Shown here: positions 27,659-36,985 of the stretch, in pieces | Layout: each line of letters opens with the position of its first letter | Numbering within the stretch: the first letter of the stretch is position 1 | Source: Acidimicrobiales bacterium | GTDB taxonomy: Bacteria > Actinomycetota > Acidimicrobiia > Acidimicrobiales > Aldehydirespiratoraceae | Length of the DNA: 64,000 nucleotides | NCBI GenBank assembly: GCA_029247365.1 | Contig: JAQWLJ010000033.1 | Coordinates: forward strand, 62,001 to 126,000 | Reading direction: 5' to 3' | The notes under the pieces: model-generated | The model's database searches: none | What the model was told of the DNA's origin: nothing | Seen by the model: only the letters and a program-made list of their open reading frames with translations | Translations under genes and position numbers: made by a program

Positions 27659-28630
27659 TCAGATCCGAGCCGACGCAAGAACCTGTTCGGCGACGTCGAC
27701 GACGCGGACGCCTTCGGCCATCGTGACGACATCAGATCGCTCACCGAGGACCGCATCACGGAACGCCTCGTGCTCGACACGCAGGGGTTCGGGCTTGGGG
27801 TAGGCATATCGGATCATGTCGCCCTCAGCGACCCCGCGCATGACGCTCATCGCGCTCCACTCGGTCGGTACATCGGCGTTGGCGAACCACGTAAGGTCGC
27901 CGGAGATGGTGTCGGCCAGGAACGCTCCGTGTGTGCCGGTCACCATCACCAGACGTTCCTTGACCGGACTCAGCCAGTTCACGAGATGGTTCGTGATAGT
28001 GCCGTCCTCAAGCTGTCCGGTGACGGCGACGAGATCTTCGTGCTCGCGCCCTGTCTTGGACGCGGTCCGTGCCGAGACGGTCGCATAGGCGGAGTCTGCG
28101 ATCCACGCAGTGAGATCGAGGTCATGGGTGGCGAGGTCCTTCACGACACCGACATCCTTGATCCGTGCCGGGAACGGGCCGATCCGTCGGGTGGCAATCT
28201 GGAAGACGTTTCCGGCCTGACCTTCCTCCAAGCGTCGCTTCAGCTGCTGGAGCGACGGGTTGTACCGCTCGATGTGACCGACGCAGCCGACAAGCCCGGC
28301 CGCAGCGAAGCCGTTGCGCAGAGCGACGGCCGCCTCCACCGAGTCGGCGAGCGGCTTCTCGACGAGGGCATGGACCCCGGCCTCGCACAACAGCATTCCG
28401 ACATCGAGGTGGTCGCTGGTCGGGGCAGCGACGACCGCCATGTCGAGGCCGAGATCGATCAGCCGGCGAGGATCGTCGAACACGAGCGCTCCACGGGCGG
28501 CGCCCATCGGGTCTCCCATCGGGTCGGCGACGCCAACGAGCTCGATCCCATCGACCTCGGTGACCACACGGGCGTGATTCCGGCCCATCTGCCCGAGCCC
28601 GATGACGCCAACCCGCAACACCTCGCTCAT
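27659..28630 (-). CDS. Gfo/Idh/MocA oxidoreductase, candidate WbpB/WlbA-type 3-dehydrogenase
   Basis: RVGVIGLGQMGRNHARV, HALVEKPLADSVEAA, VKDLATHDLDLTAWI. Confidence 0.85.
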   Translation of the reverse strand: MSEVLRVGVIGLGQMGRNHARVVTEVDGIELVGVADPMGDPMGAARGALVFDDPRRLIDLGLDMAVVAAPTSDHLDVGMLLCEAGVHALVEKPLADSVEAAVALRNGFAAAGLVGCVGHIERYNPSLQQLKRRLEEGQAGNVFQIATRRIGPFPARIKDVGVVKDLATHDLDLTAWIADSAYATVSARTASKTGREHEDLVAVTGQLEDGTITNHLVNWLSPVKERLVMVTGTHGAFLADTISGDLTWFANADVPTEWSAMSVMRGVAEGDMIRYAYPKPEPLRVEHEAFRDAVLGERSDVVTMAEGVRVVDVAEQVLASARI

Positions 28631-29676
28631 GAAATCGACTCCGCGATCGTCGCCAAGTCCTCGTCGGACAGCGCCGGGTGTACCGGAAGCGACAGAACCT
28701 CCGCCGCTGCCCTGGCCGTCTCGGGGAGGTCGAGGTCGAGGTCAAAGCTCGGGAGCCGGTGGGTCGGGATCGGGTAGTACACACCAGACCCGATCCCCTT
28801 GTCGGCAAGCTGTTGCATCAACTCGTCGCGTCGCTCGCTGCGAACCGTGTACTGGTGATAGACGTGCACCGCCCCCTCGGCGACCGGCGGGACGACCACA
28901 CCGTTGAGCTTGGCGTCGAGATAGGCCGCGTTGGCCTGGCGTTGGGCGGTCCAGCCAGACAGCTTTGCGAGTTGTACCCGTCCAATCGCGGCGTGGAGGT
29001 CCGTCATCCGGGCGTTGAAGCCGACCAGTTCATTTTCGTAGCGCCGTTCCATGCCCTGGTTCCGGAGGAGACGGGCGGCCCGCTCGATGGCGGGGTCGGC
29101 GGTGACGATCATCCCGCCCTCACCCGACGTCATGTTCTTCGTCGGATAGAAGCTAAAGGCGGCGACGGTTCCCGCTGCGCCGACGGGAACCCCGTGGAGT
29201 GACGCGGCGTGAGCCTGCGCAGCGTCCTCGATCACACCGAGACCATGACGCTCAGCGATCGGACGGAGCCGGTCCATCGCGGCGGGATGACCATAGAGGT
29301 GGACGGGCATGATGGCGGCGGTGCGTTCGGTGACCGCAGCCTCTACCGCAGCCGGATCAATGCAGAACGAGTCCACTTCGATGTCGACGAACACCGGCGT
29401 CGCCCCGGTGAGCGCGACCGAGTTACCGGTCGCTGCGAACGTGAACGAAGGCACGATCACTTCGTCACCCGGGCCGATGCCTGCGGCGATCATCCCAAGA
29501 TGGAGAGCGGAGGTGCCGCTATTGACGGCAATGCAGCGTCGGCCCCCCACGATCGCGGAGAACTCTTCCTCGAAGGCCGCTACTTCGGGACCCTGGGCGA
29601 TCATCCCGGAGCGCATCACGCGCATCACTGCCTCTTCCTCCTCGGCGCCGATCAGCGGCTTGGCGGCAGAGATCAT
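28627..29676 (-). CDS. DegT/DnrJ/EryC1 aminotransferase, candidate WbpE-type
   Basis: GTSALHLGMIAAGIGPGDEVIVPSFTFAAT, IEDAAQAH, FSFYPTKNMTSGEGGMI. Confidence 0.93.
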   Translation of the reverse strand: MISAAKPLIGAEEEEAVMRVMRSGMIAQGPEVAAFEEEFSAIVGGRRCIAVNSGTSALHLGMIAAGIGPGDEVIVPSFTFAATGNSVALTGATPVFVDIEVDSFCIDPAAVEAAVTERTAAIMPVHLYGHPAAMDRLRPIAERHGLGVIEDAAQAHAASLHGVPVGAAGTVAAFSFYPTKNMTSGEGGMIVTADPAIERAARLLRNQGMERRYENELVGFNARMTDLHAAIGRVQLAKLSGWTAQRQANAAYLDAKLNGVVVPPVAEGAVHVYHQYTVRSERRDELMQQLADKGIGSGVYYPIPTHRLPSFDLDLDLPETARAAAEVLSLPVHPALSDEDLATIAESIS

Positions 29677-29726
29677 GGAAGCTCCTTGGAAAACCGAGAG
29701 ACGCCAGGGGATTCGGTTACTTATCC

Positions 29727-29788
29727 AGGCTGACTACCTCAGCCTATCCACCATGAGGGCGCAGGCGGAGCAAAAACAGTCAGCCTGG
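29727..29788. repeat. Nested inverted repeats (alternative hairpins)
   Basis: CCAGGCTGAC (29727-29736) pairs perfectly with GTCAGCCTGG (29779-29788), or its AGGCTGA pairs locally with TCAGCCT (29741-29747). Confidence 0.5.
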
Positions 29789-30889
29789 CTCGGCCAACTC
29801 GCGGTAGAGCCTTAGGAGCGCCTGCACCTCGACTCGCCAGTTGTGCGTGGTCTCCACGAGGCGTCGACCCGACGTTCCCATCGCCGTCGCTCGGTCATGG
29901 TCGGCGGCGAGATCATTGATCGCAGCGGCGATCGCGACCGGGTCCATCGGGTCGACACAGACGCCGCTCCCGGTTTCCTCCACGGCTTGGCGCCAAGCCG
30001 GGAAGTTCGATGCAATCACTGCCACCCCGGCCGACATGTACTCGAACATCTTGTTCGGCTGAGCCTCCAGGTGGTTCGGGGCCGGGTGGAAGGTCACCAA
30101 CCCTGCAAAGGACTGCCCGAGGAGTTCACGAACTGCGTCTCGCGGCTGAAACCCGTGAGCCCGGACCCGAACCCAACCGGGCATCGCCTCAACCTCGGCC
30201 TGTAGTCGAGTGTTCTCGAACGTGCCGACGAGCAACAGGTCGATCCCAGGCTCGACGTACTCCATCGCCTGCACCAACTCTCGAATACCGCGAATCGCGC
30301 TGATTTCACCGACGTAGCACACCGAGGCGCGGTCGGAGCCCGCTGCCGGTCCCCAGCTCAACTCGTCGACCACCGGATAGTTATTGACGATGACCGTCTT
30401 CGGGTTGATGGCGGCGAACTTACAGCCGATCGCCGGGGTCGCAGCGATAACCGCGTCGAGGCGACCGCAGACCGACCGCTCGAGCCGCAACATTGCGAAT
30501 GCCAGCGCACGCCGGCGACGAGGGCCGAGATAGGGCTTGCTGATCAACTGTGCGGGCAGGTCCTCGTGGGCATCAAAGACCACGGTCCGGCCGCCGCGCC
30601 GTAGCACCCACCCGAGCGGAAGGAGTTCGGGGTCGTGGAGGTGAAAGACGGCCGCATCGAGCTGCCGCGCGGCGCGCAATATCCGGATGGAGGCGCCCAA
30701 CCGGCCGCGAACGCCCGAACCTCGTCCAACGTCCTGGACCCGCACGCCGTCGACTCGATCGTCGCCGCGCCCATCGGCCACCAGGAGGACCACGTCGTAG
30801 CCGGCCTCGGCCAGGCTCCGACACTCCTTCAGGAAGACTCGAGTGTCGTTTCTCCGGTGCACGGAGGTGAGGTGAGCGATAGTGGTCAT
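29780..30889 (-). CDS. glycosyltransferase (GT4/GT-B family)
   Basis: AHLTSVHRRNDTRVFLKECRSLAEAGYDV..., FNPxx-like PAPNHLEAQPNKMFEYMSAGVAVIASNFPAWR. Confidence 0.85.
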   Translation of the reverse strand: MTTIAHLTSVHRRNDTRVFLKECRSLAEAGYDVVLLVADGRGDDRVDGVRVQDVGRGSGVRGRLGASIRILRAARQLDAAVFHLHDPELLPLGWVLRRGGRTVVFDAHEDLPAQLISKPYLGPRRRRALAFAMLRLERSVCGRLDAVIAATPAIGCKFAAINPKTVIVNNYPVVDELSWGPAAGSDRASVCYVGEISAIRGIRELVQAMEYVEPGIDLLLVGTFENTRLQAEVEAMPGWVRVRAHGFQPRDAVRELLGQSFAGLVTFHPAPNHLEAQPNKMFEYMSAGVAVIASNFPAWRQAVEETGSGVCVDPMDPVAIAAAINDLAADHDRATAMGTSGRRLVETTHNWRVEVQALLRLYRELAEPG

Positions 30890-31009
30890 GATCAGCGCAT
30901 CCAGCCGGCGGGAAGGACCCTACCGGTCATGCGGCGTCTCGATGGACCGCCGCTCTTGCGGCCTGGTGCCGTAGGGTTCGTATCTCGGCTCCCCTACCCG
31001 GAAAGCACC

Positions 31010-31963
31010 ATGCTCAGCGAACGTTTCTCTACCGCCCTGGTGACCGGCGGTGCTGGTCTCGTCGGATCTAACCTAGTCGAGGACCTGCTCAGCCAGGGGC
31101 TCAAAGTCGTCAGCCTCGACGACCTGAGCGCGGGGTCGCCCCAGAACCTGGATCATGTGCGGGCCGACCCAAACCTGACCGAGATCGTGGGTGACATCTC
31201 CGACAAGGACGTCGTGAACGACGCCATGCTGGGGACCGACGTCGTCTTCCACCAGGCCGTGTCCAAGAACACGGTGTGCATGGAGAACCCGAACCGGGAT
31301 CTCGAGGTGAACGCCGGCGGCACTCTCAACCTGCTGCTGGCCGCCGTCGACCACAGCGTCGAGAAGTTCGTTCATGCGTCGACCGGGTCGGTCTATGGCC
31401 GTACCGAGGTCTTTCCGACAACCGAGGACGCACCGGTCGCACCGGTGTCGTACTACGGCGTGAGCAAGCTTGCGGCTGAACGCTACGTCCACGCGTTCCA
31501 CGTCCTGCACGAGCTCGACGTCTCGATCCTGCGCTACTACCACGTGTACGGCCCCGGGCAGGACAACAGCGACGTGGGCGGCGTCATCCCGATCTTCATC
31601 CGCCGTGCCCTGCAGGGCCTGCCGTTGAAGATCTTCGGCGACGGCACCCAACTCCGTGCCTTCACCTACGTGAAAGACGTCACTGCGATCAACATGGCCA
31701 GTGCGATCGAGCCCGCCGCCGTCGATCAGGTCTACAACTGTGCCTCCGACGTGCGGGTCACGATCACCCAACTGGCGGAGACCATCTTGGGGCTCCTGGA
31801 CCGCGACACGGGCGATATCGAGCACCACGACTGGAAGCCAGGCGACATCAAGCACTTCGACATCTCGAACACCAAGGTGAAGGAGCAGCTCGGGTTCGAG
31901 TTCGGCTACACGTTCGAGCAAGGGCTCGATCTCACGATCGACGCCGTTCGCAAGGTGATCTGA
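31010..31963 (+). CDS. NAD-dependent epimerase/dehydratase
   Basis: ALVTGGAGLVGSNLVEDLL, YYGVSKLAAERY, RYYHVYGPGQ. Confidence 0.9.
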   Translation: MLSERFSTALVTGGAGLVGSNLVEDLLSQGLKVVSLDDLSAGSPQNLDHVRADPNLTEIVGDISDKDVVNDAMLGTDVVFHQAVSKNTVCMENPNRDLEVNAGGTLNLLLAAVDHSVEKFVHASTGSVYGRTEVFPTTEDAPVAPVSYYGVSKLAAERYVHAFHVLHELDVSILRYYHVYGPGQDNSDVGGVIPIFIRRALQGLPLKIFGDGTQLRAFTYVKDVTAINMASAIEPAAVDQVYNCASDVRVTITQLAETILGLLDRDTGDIEHHDWKPGDIKHFDISNTKVKEQLGFEFGYTFEQGLDLTIDAVRKVI

Positions 31964-31967
31964 GTCG

Positions 31968-32951
31968 ATGCTCGACGGCAAGACGATCGCGGTCTCGGTT
32001 CCAGCCTTCAAGGAGGAACGATTCATCGTCGAGGTCATCGACACGATGCCTGACTTCGTCGACAAGATCATCGTGGTCAACGACGGTAGTCCCGACCGCA
32101 CCGGCGCCCTGATTGACGAGGCAGCCACGAACAACCCGAGGGTCCACCCGGTCCATCACGAGGTCAACAAGGGACTCGGCCAATCGCTCATCGACGGGTA
32201 CCTCGAAGCCCGCGAACTCGGGATGGATGTCGTCGCGGTGATGGCTGGCGACGGCCAGATGGCGCCGGCCGACCTCGAATCGGTGGTCCGCCCGATCATC
32301 GATGGCAAAGCCGACTACGTGAAGGGCAACCGACTTCTTCGCGACGAGGTGATCGACCGGATGCCGCGCTACCGGCTGATCGGCAACGCCTTCCTCTCAC
32401 TGTTGTCCAAGTTCGCTACCGGCTACTGGAAATCCATGGACCCACAGTGCGGGTACACCGCCATCTCCGGCCGCGCACTCGGGCGGATACCGATCGAGCG
32501 GATGATAAAGGGCTACGGCTACAACGCTCACATCCTCAACATGCTCAACCTTGCAAACCTTCGCGTGGCCGAGGTCGAGGTCGAGCCGGTCTACCGAGAC
32601 GAGACGAGCTACATCAAGCTCCGCAAGTACATCCCGACGGTCAGCCGGTTGCTCACCCGATTGTTCTTCCGACGCCTCTTGCGCAAGTACGTCGTCCGCG
32701 ACTTCCATCCGCTCGCGCTGATGTACCTCTTCAGCATGTTCCTGTGGTTTATCGCGATTCCACCGCTGTTCGTGTGGTTTGTGTATCACTGGATCAATGA
32801 GAGCCTCGTTCCTACCACGAGCTTTCTGACGCTCTCGTTCAGCTCAATCTTCGCAACGTTCTCGTTGTTCTTCGCGATGTGGCTGGACATGGAGGACAAC
32901 CAGCAGCTCTGGCTTCCGGATCCCGTGACCGGCGATGAGCCAGGAACCTAA
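31968..32951 (+). CDS. glycosyltransferase family 2 with C-terminal membrane segments
   Basis: TIAVSVPAFKEERFIVEVIDTMPDFVDKIIVVNDGSPDRT, DGQM, two C-terminal hydrophobic helices. Confidence 0.9.
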   Translation: MLDGKTIAVSVPAFKEERFIVEVIDTMPDFVDKIIVVNDGSPDRTGALIDEAATNNPRVHPVHHEVNKGLGQSLIDGYLEARELGMDVVAVMAGDGQMAPADLESVVRPIIDGKADYVKGNRLLRDEVIDRMPRYRLIGNAFLSLLSKFATGYWKSMDPQCGYTAISGRALGRIPIERMIKGYGYNAHILNMLNLANLRVAEVEVEPVYRDETSYIKLRKYIPTVSRLLTRLFFRRLLRKYVVRDFHPLALMYLFSMFLWFIAIPPLFVWFVYHWINESLVPTTSFLTLSFSSIFATFSLFFAMWLDMEDNQQLWLPDPVTGDEPGT

Positions 32952-34206
32952 CGACCTCAAGAACGTCGGCGGCGGTCTCGCAGCGAACTATGTGGCGATG
33001 GCGGTGGCCGGTGCCTCTGGCCTGATACTCAACATCGTCGTTGCGTCGGCCGAGGGCGCCGACGGGCTCGGACTCTTCAGTCAGCTCTACGTTGCTTTCG
33101 TTATTGCGGCTCAACCGGCCACGGCCGGTCTGCACTACGCGACGCTGCGTTGGGTGGCGATCTCGAAACCAGAAGCGAGCCACGCCATCACCGGCCAAGC
33201 TCTCCGGGCAGTGATCCCGATCGCAAGTGCGGTAACCATAACCTTCGCGTTCGTTGCGCCCGTGCTGGCAACTCTGGCCAACAGTGACGGCCTTGAGACC
33301 GCTCTTCGCCTAGCCGCCGCCGGTCTGGTTTTCCACGCTGTAAACAAGGTGCTCATGGCCCACGCGAATGGGCGACAACACATGACAACATTCGCGGTCA
33401 TGCAGGCGCTGCGAGTCGTCTTTCTCGTCGCTGCTGTCGCCGCGATCCTCCTCTTTGCCGAGGACCCCGCCCGGCTTGGACTTGCGTTCCCGCTCGCCGA
33501 GGGTGCGCTGACCCTCGTACTTGGAGCGACCACCGTCCGGGCACGGGGGGTGGACCAAACGCGAAACGGGGTTCCAGCAATCAAGACGCTGCTTGCGTTC
33601 GGGCTACGAAGTTTAGGAGGCGGGCTGGTGCAGGAACTCAACGCCCGTGTCGACGTCGTCGTCTTGTCGGTACTTGTGTCAGACACGGAAGTGGGGATCT
33701 ACACCCTCGCAGCCACTGCGATCGAAGGCGCCTTCCAGTTGCTGATCGTGTTGCGCAACAACATTAACCCCGCGCTCGCAAATGCTCTGAGCACCGGTGA
33801 CCTACCCACCGTTGAAGAACTCGCCCATCGGTACCGGCGCCGCATCCTCGTCGTCACCATTGCGCTGTGGTTGGCCGTGGCCCTCGCGTTCCGACCCCTC
33901 GTCGGTGCCGTCGGTCTGAGCAGCGACTTTGAAGCGGCATGGGGGCCGCTCCTCATCCTCGCTACCGGCCTCGGTGCGGTGTCGTTGCTCCTCCCATTCG
34001 ATCAGATTTTCCTGCTCGGCGGGCACCCGACCCTGCAGACGATGGTGGTCTTCGGTGTCGTCGTCGCCAACATCGGCCTAAACGTGATCCTGGTCCCGTG
34101 GATCGGCGTCGAGGGCGCAGCCCTCAGCACAGCAGCCGCATTCCTGCTGACGGGCGCTGCGATCTGGGTGTTTGCGCGCCGCACCTTTGGTATCCGTCTT
34201 CTCTAA
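32935..34206 (+). CDS. polysaccharide flippase (Wzx/MATE-like)
   Basis: 12+ hydrophobic segments, GGGLAANYVAMAVAGASGLILNIV... GLFSQLYVAF; overlaps GT2 gene. Confidence 0.8.
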   Translation: MSQEPNDLKNVGGGLAANYVAMAVAGASGLILNIVVASAEGADGLGLFSQLYVAFVIAAQPATAGLHYATLRWVAISKPEASHAITGQALRAVIPIASAVTITFAFVAPVLATLANSDGLETALRLAAAGLVFHAVNKVLMAHANGRQHMTTFAVMQALRVVFLVAAVAAILLFAEDPARLGLAFPLAEGALTLVLGATTVRARGVDQTRNGVPAIKTLLAFGLRSLGGGLVQELNARVDVVVLSVLVSDTEVGIYTLAATAIEGAFQLLIVLRNNINPALANALSTGDLPTVEELAHRYRRRILVVTIALWLAVALAFRPLVGAVGLSSDFEAAWGPLLILATGLGAVSLLLPFDQIFLLGGHPTLQTMVVFGVVVANIGLNVILVPWIGVEGAALSTAAAFLLTGAAIWVFARRTFGIRLL

Positions 34207-34278
34207 GCTGCAGTCCGACGAAGAACGCCATCTGGTCCGTACGATGAGGCCTTGATCATCTCAAGAACAGCAATGTGA

Positions 34279-35052
34279 ATGTCCGACGAACCCCGACACG
34301 CGCACCTCGACGCCCAAGCAGACCGATTCAACGCTCAGGCTGCCACCTACAGCGATCACCACGGCAATCCCCTCGCTCAGCATTATCGCGACGAGTTCAT
34401 CCGAGCCCATGCGTTCCGCGGCGGACTCGACGGACTCGACGTTCTCGACGCCATGTGTGGCAGCGGGGAAGAGACAGGCTTCCTCATCGCCCAAGGGGCG
34501 AACGTGCAGGGTGTGGACATCTCCAGCGCGTTCGCAGAGCGCTATGCAGAGCGTTGGGGAAGGCCCTGCGCCATGGCGAGCATCACCGAGACGGGCTTTC
34601 CGGACGAGAGTTTCGATCTTGTGTACGTGTGTGGTGGGTTGCACCACATCCGCCCACTACTGCGCGAGGCAGTCGACGAGATCCACCGGGTGCTCCGTCC
34701 CGGGGGCCACTTCGTCTTCGTCGAGCCCAACCACGACAGCTGGAGTGATCGGCTACGTCGGATCTGGTACCGCGTCGACAAGCGGTTCGGCGATGACGAG
34801 GCAGCAGTCAGTGTCGACGAGGACCTTCGACCGATCTTCGGTGACCGTTTCGAGCAGGAAGTGGTGCGCGAGGGTGGCAACGTTGCGTACATCCTTCTCG
34901 CCCAGTCGTTCATCGTCCGGACCCCCGAGCGCGTGCGACGCCGCCTCGTACCCACCCTTACCTGGATTGAGCGCGCCGTGCACGGCACGCCACTCGACCC
35001 AAAGTTCTTCGTATGCGGACGGTTCCGCAAGACAGCGATCCCAGAGGCCTGA
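34279..35052 (+). CDS. class I SAM-dependent methyltransferase
   Basis: LDVLDAMCGSGEETGFLIAQGANVQGVDIS, VCGGLHHIRPLLREAVDEIHRVLRPGGHFVFVEPN. Confidence 0.9.
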   Translation: MSDEPRHAHLDAQADRFNAQAATYSDHHGNPLAQHYRDEFIRAHAFRGGLDGLDVLDAMCGSGEETGFLIAQGANVQGVDISSAFAERYAERWGRPCAMASITETGFPDESFDLVYVCGGLHHIRPLLREAVDEIHRVLRPGGHFVFVEPNHDSWSDRLRRIWYRVDKRFGDDEAAVSVDEDLRPIFGDRFEQEVVREGGNVAYILLAQSFIVRTPERVRRRLVPTLTWIERAVHGTPLDPKFFVCGRFRKTAIPEA

Positions 35053-35053
35053 G

Positions 35054-36985
35054 ATGTGCGGAATCGTCGGAACGGTCGCTGGTGCAGTACCCGATGGACA
35101 CAATCTCGGTCCGCAGCTCCGTGCGCTTCTCCAGCTGTCTGAGACTCGCGGCAGCGAGGCAGCTGGCCTCGCCGTCCTCACCTCATCGGCGATGCAGGTC
35201 GTCAAGTCGGCGCAGAGCGCTTCGTCGTTTACCCGCTCCGAGCCGTTCCGCTCCGCTCTCGCCGTGCCCCCTTCGGATCGGTTCCGAGCCGCGATCGGCC
35301 ACACGCGGCTCGTCACCAACGGTTCCGCGATCTATGCCGACAACAACCAGCCGGTCGAGCAGCCCGGTTATGCCATGGTTCATAACGGCATCATCACCAA
35401 TCCCGAGGTCTTGTGGGACAAAGCCGGAACCGCGGAGGACGAACGGGCCGAAGTAGATAGCGCCGCCCTGCTTGCGTTCATCGCCGCGTCGGTAACCAAG
35501 CCCGGTGCGACGCTTGAGGACGGCGTTGCAGCCGCCTTCGCAAACTTGAACGGCGCTGCGTCCATTGCGCTGGCATGCGCCGAGGCCGAGCAGCTCGTTC
35601 TCGCAACCAATGTTGGTTCGCTCTACATCGGAGTCGATGCCGATGGCCGCTTGGTTGTCTTCGGGTCCGAACGACACATCGTTGCCGAGTTCGCAAAGGA
35701 CAGGCGGGCAGCGGCGCTTCCGCCAATCACGGAAGTCTTCCACCTGGCGGCGGGAGAGGCGATGTCGGTCGACATGACGACTGCCGAGATTCGTCCATTT
35801 GCGCTGCCGCCATACCAGTCGCGAGCCGATGGCCATCCGTCTTCGGCGCCGAGGGTTGCGCAAGCCGCCGGTGACGACGGAACAGAGCCCTCTTGGCGGC
35901 GCCCGTTGCGACGCTGCAGCCGTTGCATTCTCCCCGAGACCTTCCCGTTCATCACCTTCGACCACAACGGGGTCTGTCGAGAGTGCACCCACTACGAGCC
36001 CGTCTCCGTGGAGGGTGACGAGGCGCTCGAACGTGCACTCGCGCCGTACCGCTCGACCGACGGCTCTCCGGACTGCATCCTCGCCTTTTCGGGTGGGCGG
36101 GACTCCGCATACGGCATGCATCGCCTCGTCAAGGACTTTGGGATGACCCCTCTTGCGCTCACGTACGACTGGGGCATGGTGACCGACCTGGCCCGCCGGA
36201 ACCAGGCCCGGATGTGCGGCGCGCTTGGAGTTGAGCACATCTTGATCTCAGCGAACCTGGCGGCCAAGCGGCGAAACATCGCCCTGAACCTCAAGGCCTG
36301 GCTCCGTAAACCTGATCTCGGTCTCGTGCCGCTATTGATGGCCGGCGACAAACACTTCTTCATCCACAGTCAACAACTCGCGAAACGGGTTGGCGTGAAG
36401 TTGGTTGTCTTCTGCACAAATCCGCTGGAGATGACGTACTTTAAGACCGGCTTCGCCGGAGTTCGCGATCAGCGGTACTACACCGGTGGACTGGGCAACA
36501 AGTTGCGGCTCGCGGCGCACTACGGCAAGGGGTTCGCAAAGAACCCCGGATACCTGAACCGGTCGCTACTCGACACCGCCGGGGCTTTCCGCGCCTCGTA
36601 TTTCACGCGGCACGACTACGTGCAGCTCTTCGAGCATCTCGATTGGCAAGAGGACAAGATCAACGAGCTCTTGCTCGAACGGTACGCATGGGAGACCGAC
36701 CCGAGCACCCCCACGACGTGGCGAATTGGTGATGGTACTGCACCTTTCTACAACTGGGTGTACTACGAGGCCGTCGGATTCACCGAGAACGACACGTTCC
36801 GCTCGAATCAAATCCGTGAGGGCGAGATCACACGGGAACGAGCGCTTGAGCTCGTCGCCGCCGAGAACTCGTCCCGATGGGACCGCATCCAGGAGTACCT
36901 GGACCTATTGGAGGTCCCAATTGCCGACGCTCGGGATGGTGTCGCCCGACTAGTTGCATCGCTCGAGAACAGCCAGCTGCCGTGA
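35054..36985 (+). CDS. class II glutamine amidotransferase fused to WbpG/PseA-type N-acetyl sugar amidotransferase
   Basis: N-terminus MCGIVGTVAG...SETRGSEAAGLAV...GHTRLVTNG...MVHNGIITN (Ntn GATase II); C-terminal part has CSRCILPETFPFITFDHNGVCRECTHY Cys4 motif and PP-loop AFSGGRDSAYGMHRL. Confidence 0.9.
   Translation: MCGIVGTVAGAVPDGHNLGPQLRALLQLSETRGSEAAGLAVLTSSAMQVVKSAQSASSFTRSEPFRSALAVPPSDRFRAAIGHTRLVTNGSAIYADNNQPVEQPGYAMVHNGIITNPEVLWDKAGTAEDERAEVDSAALLAFIAASVTKPGATLEDGVAAAFANLNGAASIALACAEAEQLVLATNVGSLYIGVDADGRLVVFGSERHIVAEFAKDRRAAALPPITEVFHLAAGEAMSVDMTTAEIRPFALPPYQSRADGHPSSAPRVAQAAGDDGTEPSWRRPLRRCSRCILPETFPFITFDHNGVCRECTHYEPVSVEGDEALERALAPYRSTDGSPDCILAFSGGRDSAYGMHRLVKDFGMTPLALTYDWGMVTDLARRNQARMCGALGVEHILISANLAAKRRNIALNLKAWLRKPDLGLVPLLMAGDKHFFIHSQQLAKRVGVKLVVFCTNPLEMTYFKTGFAGVRDQRYYTGGLGNKLRLAAHYGKGFAKNPGYLNRSLLDTAGAFRASYFTRHDYVQLFEHLDWQEDKINELLLERYAWETDPSTPTTWRIGDGTAPFYNWVYYEAVGFTENDTFRSNQIREGEITRERALELVAAENSSRWDRIQEYLDLLEVPIADARDGVARLVASLENSQLP

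Noticed and set aside
34409-35053. N-terminal extension of the 858-aa amidotransferase ORF
   Set aside because: Overlaps the methyltransferase in another frame; MCGIVG at 35054 is the required catalytic N-terminus.
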